A DNA stretch of 10,262 bases. It comes from SIG575 sp964474295. Its GTDB lineage: Bacteria; Bacillota; Clostridia; Oscillospirales; Acutalibacteraceae. The notes beneath the pieces are model-generated. The model was not told the DNA's origin. It ran no database searches and was given only the letters and a program-made list of their open reading frames with translations. The translations under genes and the position numbers were made by a program. Of this stretch, positions 6,936-10,262 are shown in pieces. The DNA lies in the NCBI GenBank assembly GCA_964474295.1, contig CAYYRN010000054.1:1-10262 (forward strand), given 5' to 3'. How positions within the stretch are numbered: position 1 is the stretch's first letter; every line of letters begins with the position of its first letter.

Positions 6936-7622
6936 ATGACTTTTTCGGAACAATTGCCCATAGTTTTTGAAGCACTCAATGTGGGCTTTCTGCAAACGCT
7001 TAAATTGTTTGCGGTAACTTTGCTCGGAGCAATACCTCTGGGGCTGATAATATCATTCGGCTCGATGTCGCACTTTAAGCCGCTCAGTGCCGTGGTAAAA
7101 ACCTTTGTGTGGATAATAAGAGGAACCCCTCTTATGCTTCAGCTTTTGATAATTTACTATATGCCCGGACTTGTTTTCGGCAATCCTATTTGGGGTGGCG
7201 GCGAATCGGGAAGATTTTTAGCTTCCGCAGCGGCTTTTATAATTAACTATGCGTGTTATTTTTCGGAAATTTACCGTGGCGGAATCCAGGGTGTTCCGAT
7301 CGGTCAGCAGGAGGCAGGACAGGTACTCGGTATGTCAAAGAGCCAAATTTTCTTTAAAGTAACGCTTTTACAGATGGTAAAAAGAATAATGCCGCCGATG
7401 GCAAACGAAATAATAACGCTCGTTAAGGATACATCCCTTGCAAGAATTATCGCTTTGCAGGAAGTTATTTGGGCAGGTGAGGCTTTCCTTAAAGGTTCAC
7501 AGGGCATTTCGGGACAAATCTGGCCGTTGTTTTTTACCGGCATTTATTATCTTGCTTTCAGCGGAATACTTACCGTGCTTTTCAACAAAGCCGAAAAGAA
7601 ATTAAGTTATTTTAAGATTTGA
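6936..7622 (+). CDS. Amino-acid ABC transporter permease (HisM/GlnP type)
   Basis: Integral membrane subunit forming the translocation path of the importer. With the ATG at 6936 it has 228 residues, normal for the family. Hydrophobic segments fall near residues 17-42, 53-82, 94-112 and 196-215, with further moderately hydrophobic stretches between. WIIRGTPLMLQLLIIYY (59-75) is the conserved region of polar amino-acid permeases. The EAA loop that contacts the ATPase is at about 125-145 (QEAGQVLGMSKSQIFFKVTLL); the usual final proline is Leu. VKDTSLARIIALQEV (163-177) is also typical. Start choice: AAGGAT at 6921-6926 lies 9 nt before 6936, while an in-frame ATG at 6912 has only terminator sequence upstream. 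The stop overlaps the ribosome site of the ATPase gene. Confidence 0.93.
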   Translation: MTFSEQLPIVFEALNVGFLQTLKLFAVTLLGAIPLGLIISFGSMSHFKPLSAVVKTFVWIIRGTPLMLQLLIIYYMPGLVFGNPIWGGGESGRFLASAAAFIINYACYFSEIYRGGIQGVPIGQQEAGQVLGMSKSQIFFKVTLLQMVKRIMPPMANEIITLVKDTSLARIIALQEVIWAGEAFLKGSQGISGQIWPLFFTGIYYLAFSGILTVLFNKAEKKLSYFKI

Positions 7623-7632
7623 GGTGAAAAAT

Positions 7633-8433
7633 TTGGCACTGCTTGAAGTAAAAAATATCCGTAAAAATTTCGACAAAACAGAGGTTTTGAAAGGAATAGA
7701 TTTTTCGATGGAAAAGGGTGAGGTCGTTGCGATTATCGGCTCATCCGGTTCGGGAAAAACAACGCTTTTGAGGTGTTTGAATTTTCTTGAAACTCCCGAT
7801 GTCGGAACGATTTCGCTTGCGGGGGAAGAACTTTTTAATGCGGAAAAAAATCAAAAGACAAGCGATGAGGAAATAAGAAAAAACAGGCTTCATTTCGGAC
7901 TTGTTTTTCAATCGTTTAATCTGTTTCCTCAATACAATGTAAAAAGGAATCTCACCCTTGCGGCAGAATTGCTCGAATTTGAAAAAATAAAAAATTCAAA
8001 ATCGGAGTTTTCCGATAAAAAATCGGCAATCGAAGCAATTTCAAAAAAAGCCGACAGTCTTCTTTCTCAGGTCGGACTTTCCTCGAAAGCAACAGCTTTT
8101 CCGTGTGAGCTTTCCGGCGGTCAGCAGCAGCGTGTGGCAATTGCAAGAGCATTGGTGCTTGAACCGGACATACTTTGTTTTGATGAGCCTACCTCGGCAC
8201 TTGACCCGGAGCTTACGGGTGAGGTGTTAAAAGTTATAAAGGAGCTTAAAAGCACAAACAAAACGATGATTGTCGTCACGCACGAAATGGAATTTGCAAA
8301 AAATGTTGCCGATACCATTATATATATGGCTGACGGTATAATAGAGGAATACGGAAGCCCGACGCAGGTTTTTGAAAATCCGAAATCGGAAAAGCTTAAA
8401 GCTTTTCTCAAAACTTCATTTGAAAAGATATAA
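7633..8433 (+). CDS. Amino-acid ABC transporter ATP-binding protein (GlnQ/HisP type)
   Basis: Cytoplasmic ATPase that powers the importer. All motifs are intact (numbering from the TTG at 7633, 266 residues): Walker A GSSGSGKTT (36-44), Q-loop Gln93 in VFQSFNLFPQ, signature LSGGQQQR (160-167), Walker B LCFDEP with Glu185 (181-186), D-loop SALD (188-191) and H-loop His217 in VVTHEME. Between Q-loop and signature there is an unusually long, Lys/Ser/Glu-rich stretch (about 116-143) where relatives have a shorter helix. The TTG start is preferred because GAGGTG (7621-7626) sits 6 nt upstream and the product then begins MALLEVKNIRK, typical for the family. A GTG at 7624 lies inside that ribosome site and lacks one of its own. 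Gap to the permease stop is 10 bases, so the genes are co-transcribed. Confidence 0.95.
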   Translation: MALLEVKNIRKNFDKTEVLKGIDFSMEKGEVVAIIGSSGSGKTTLLRCLNFLETPDVGTISLAGEELFNAEKNQKTSDEEIRKNRLHFGLVFQSFNLFPQYNVKRNLTLAAELLEFEKIKNSKSEFSDKKSAIEAISKKADSLLSQVGLSSKATAFPCELSGGQQQRVAIARALVLEPDILCFDEPTSALDPELTGEVLKVIKELKSTNKTMIVVTHEMEFAKNVADTIIYMADGIIEEYGSPTQVFENPKSEKLKAFLKTSFEKI

Positions 8434-8447
8434 GGGAGGATATTTAG

Positions 8448-9551
8448 ATGCAAATAGTAAGCTTTATTATGTCAATTGTTATGGCGGTATGCTCATTGGT
8501 TTCGCCGCTTGCTTCAATCGGTTCGTCAAATGACGATTCACAGGCAAAGGTCGATAAGTTCTTTTCCGTAATTATGCCGGAAGACGGTGACACGATAAAC
8601 TCCGAAACAAGGGAAATGCTTGTTGAGATTCTTTCCGATATTATTATCGAAGGAATTAACGGACAGGGCGAAAATCTTGAAGAATCGGTTCAAAAGATAC
8701 CTGTTTTTGAAGAAGGCGAGCGTGACACGGCACGTCTTGATGTTTATGCAAGTCCTTTGAAGAAAGCTTTCGGTGACATTATTTCCAAAGCGATTGAAAA
8801 ACAGGATATGGATTTGCATTTGAAACAATTTCTTCTTCTTGTCGTAAACGGCGTGTATGATATGTATATTTATTTTCAACCTACGGAAAAAGAGGGCGTC
8901 TACGCTTTCTGTTATGACTGTGTTGACAACAACGGTACCGTGGTTGAAATAAAAACTCTTGTTCGCTACGATAAAAACACAGGTGAGATTTACAGCGAGG
9001 ATAACAACGGTATTTTGGGCAGCGGTTATGATTTTAACGTAAAAACATATACGGTAACAACGCCGATTGATGTGTGGATGCGTAATGCGGGCTATACCGT
9101 TCTTTTCGATGTTGTCGGCAATATGGGATTTATAAACTGTGACACCGCAAGAATAAAATTTGAATACGGCGGTAAATATTGGATGTTCCAGCTTTGGAAA
9201 GGCAATTACGCATTTGACCTTTTGAACGGCGGCGAAATAGGAATTTACAACAAAACGGACAAAAACGCATTTATGTATGACTGTGCATCGGATGACGAGA
9301 TGCTTAATATGTCGCTGAAAGTTTTACACGGAGATGAAACCGTAATCGATATGGAAAGACAGCTTCATTGGTGGCTTTGCGGAATGAGATTCGGCAAAAC
9401 GATTTCACCGGATGAGCTTACAATGTACGCAACCGTTGAATTTGAAGATTTGCAGATGATGAATTGCTTTGTTAAAGCGGCAGAAGAACAGTATTCGGAG
9501 GAAATTACCGTTTCCGTTTCGGGTAATACAGTTTCGTTTATATGGAATTAA
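8448..9551 (+). CDS. Putative exported protein, probable DUF4474 family
   Basis: 367 residues of unknown function. A hydrophobic N-terminus (about 2-24) ending LASIG-SSNDD looks like a signal peptide or anchor, though its n-region lacks Lys/Arg. Residues 30-150 are acidic and mainly helical in appearance. From about 190 to 350, GSGYDFNVKTY, TTPIDVWMRNAGYTVLFD, WMFQLWKGNYAF, GGEIGIYNKT and RQLHWWLCGMRFG fit my recollection of the clostridial DUF4474 domain; this is memory, not a search. It is rich in Trp, Tyr and Phe, and a binding role is only inference. No catalytic motif is recognised. GGGAGG (8434-8439) is 8 nt before the ATG. It lies 14 bases after the ATPase stop with no promoter or terminator between, so it is probably part of the transporter operon, perhaps an accessory factor. 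Confidence 0.75.
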   Translation: MQIVSFIMSIVMAVCSLVSPLASIGSSNDDSQAKVDKFFSVIMPEDGDTINSETREMLVEILSDIIIEGINGQGENLEESVQKIPVFEEGERDTARLDVYASPLKKAFGDIISKAIEKQDMDLHLKQFLLLVVNGVYDMYIYFQPTEKEGVYAFCYDCVDNNGTVVEIKTLVRYDKNTGEIYSEDNNGILGSGYDFNVKTYTVTTPIDVWMRNAGYTVLFDVVGNMGFINCDTARIKFEYGGKYWMFQLWKGNYAFDLLNGGEIGIYNKTDKNAFMYDCASDDEMLNMSLKVLHGDETVIDMERQLHWWLCGMRFGKTISPDELTMYATVEFEDLQMMNCFVKAAEEQYSEEITVSVSGNTVSFIWN

Positions 9552-9576
9552 TCACCGTATGCGGCGGTGAAGCTTT
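9552..9576 (+). terminator. Weak hairpin after the transporter operon
   Basis: TCACCG (9552-9557) pairs with CGGTGA (9565-9570) around a 7-base loop directly after the TAA at 9549-9551, followed by AGCTTT. The T run is only three long, so it would be a poor intrinsic terminator. It may protect the 3' end or stop transcription only partly, allowing some read-through into the T-box leader. Confidence 0.4.
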
Positions 9577-9580
9577 GATG

Positions 9581-9609
9581 TTGACATTTCGATTTTATTG
9601 TGATATCAT
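9581..9609 (+). promoter_or_regulatory. ileS promoter (TTGACA-17-TATCAT)
   Basis: A perfect -35 TTGACA (9581-9586) and a -10 TATCAT (9604-9609, five of six consensus) are 17 bases apart. Transcription should start near 9616, just before the T-box stem I. Confidence 0.82.
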
Positions 9610-9615
9610 ATAGCA

Positions 9616-9853
9616 AATATGATAAAAACTGTGACGGAGACAGTAGCCTTTTAACGAAATCTTCAGCGAGTCGGGGACGGTGCAAGCCCGATGTAAAGTA
9701 GTTTTTGGGTGAAAATCACTCCTGAGTTGCAAGCTGAAACAAAGTAAGCTTTAAGCCGGCTTCCGCCGTTATCGGAGAGTATATGATTGTATACTGAAAT
9801 AGGTGGTTAACGAAAATGTGCTTTCGTCCTGTTTTGGGACGAAAGCTTTTTTT
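9616..9853 (+). ncRNA. T-box riboswitch leader, isoleucine (AUC specifier)
   Basis: The leader senses uncharged tRNA and allows read-through into ileS when isoleucyl-tRNA is scarce. In stem I, GGAG (9636-9639) pairs with CTCC (9719-9722), AGTA (9642-9645) forms the 5' side of the specifier loop, and AGCGAG (9665-9670) plus a TCGGG/CCCGA stem (9671-9675 with 9687-9691) enclose the conserved GGTGCAAG loop. The specifier is ATC at 9715-9717 within GAAAATCAC, an Ile codon. A stem III-like hairpin is AGTATA/TATACT (9778-9795). The T-box at 9800-9812 has TGGT (9804-9807) to pair with an ACCA tRNA end. The antiterminator would pair AGG with CCT and CGAAA with TTTCG. The T-box departs from the usual AGGGTGGNACCGCG. 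Confidence 0.93.
9820..9853 (+). terminator. T-box-controlled intrinsic terminator before ileS
   Basis: GCTTTCGTCC (9820-9829) pairs perfectly with GGACGAAAGC (9837-9846), with a possible extra T-G pair at the loop, followed by seven T (9847-9853). The 5' arm is also needed for the antiterminator, so the two structures are mutually exclusive, as expected for a T-box. Confidence 0.93.
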
Positions 9854-9877
9854 ATTCATTGAAAGGAAGATTTTACA

Positions 9878-10262
9878 ATGTACAAAAAAGTTCCCACAAA
9901 CCTCAGCTTCGTTGAGAGGGAAAAAGAGGTTGAAAACTTCTGGAAAGAAAACAAAATCTTTGAAAAATCAAGCGAACGCAAGGGCGAACCATATGTGTTT
10001 TATGACGGCCCGCCCACTGCCAACGGAAAGCCTCATATCGGTCACGTTTTGACCCGTGTTATCAAGGATATGATTCCCCGTTACCGCACAATGAAGGGCT
10101 ATCAGGTTCCCCGTAAGGCAGGCTGGGATACTCACGGCTTGCCCGTTGAGCTTGAGGTTGAAAAGCTTCTCGGTCTTGACGGCAAAGAGCAGATTGAGGA
10201 ATACGGACTTGAGCCGTTCATCGAAAAATGTAAGGAAAGCGTTTGGAAATACAAGGGTATGT
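9878..10262 (+). CDS. ileS: Isoleucyl-tRNA synthetase, IleS2-like (partial, N-terminal 128 residues)
   Basis: Class I aminoacyl-tRNA synthetase charging tRNA-Ile. Visible are the N-terminal helix region (FVEREKEVENFWKENKIFEK, 11-30), the class I signature GPPTANGKPHIGH with the HIGH motif at 53-56, and AGWDTHGLPVELEVEK (81-96). The Ile-specific T-box supports the assignment over valyl or leucyl enzymes. The wording FYDGPPTANG, RYRTMKGYQVPRKAGWDTHGLPVE matches the eukaryote-like IleS2 clade (as in Thermus) rather than the IleS1 form with HDGPPYANG. IleS2 enzymes are often less sensitive to mupirocin. AGGAAG (9864-9869) lies 8 nt before the ATG. About 900 residues, including KMSKS and the editing domain, lie beyond the right edge. 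Confidence 0.95.
   Translation, partial: MYKKVPTNLSFVEREKEVENFWKENKIFEKSSERKGEPYVFYDGPPTANGKPHIGHVLTRVIKDMIPRYRTMKGYQVPRKAGWDTHGLPVELEVEKLLGLDGKEQIEEYGLEPFIEKCKESVWKYKGM

Noticed and set aside
7624..7632. GTG start for the ATPase
   Set aside because: The GTG is part of the GAGGTG ribosome site that serves the TTG at 7633.
9816..10052. Plus-strand open frame of 78 codons over the T-box terminator and ileS start
   Set aside because: It is out of frame with ileS, whose product carries the HIGH motif and a proper ribosome site.
1..10262. Mobile elements, CRISPR arrays, tRNA or rRNA genes
   Set aside because: No transposase, integrase, regular direct repeats with spacers, tRNA cloverleaf or rRNA sequence was seen on either strand.

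Overview
The window looks like chromosomal DNA from a low-to-moderate GC Firmicute, most likely a clostridial gut bacterium of the Ruminococcaceae/Oscillospirales kind. The evidence is strong Shine-Dalgarno sites, frequent GTG/TTG starts, sigma-A-type promoters, a T-box riboswitch, a RACo-like activator and a protein resembling the clostridial DUF4474 family. Placement below class level is inference. I see no insertion sequence, phage gene, CRISPR array, tRNA or rRNA.

Layout. Bases 1-3319 (minus strand) hold the first ~1,106 codons of rpoB, RNA polymerase beta; its C-terminus lies beyond the left edge. rpoB has its own strong promoter and a leader of about 155 nt, and is not preceded by rplJ-rplL. 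Divergent from it on the plus strand is a two-gene unit: an MscS-type mechanosensitive channel (3661-4479), whose stop overlaps by ATGA the start of a RACo-like protein with a [2Fe-2S] ferredoxin domain and an ASKHA ATPase domain (4476-5984).

A new promoter overlaps the stop of that gene and drives a polar amino-acid ABC importer. Its parts are a lipoprotein substrate-binding protein (6055-6837), an intrinsic terminator that probably lowers downstream expression, a permease (6936-7622) and an ATPase starting at a TTG (7633-8433). Fourteen bases later comes an exported protein that looks like DUF4474 (8448-9551), apparently in the same transcript.

Finally a promoter and a well-formed T-box leader with an AUC (isoleucine) specifier precede ileS (9878 to the right edge). 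The IleS N-terminus resembles the eukaryote-like IleS2 clade, often linked to reduced mupirocin sensitivity.

How it fits together: the importer and the T-box-controlled synthetase both concern amino-acid supply, but nothing in the sequence links them in regulation. No clear multi-gene novel system is visible. The best leads are the exported protein in the transporter operon, the binding protein lacking the usual carboxylate-binding arginine, the orphan RACo-like activator coupled to a channel gene, and the IleS2-type synthetase.
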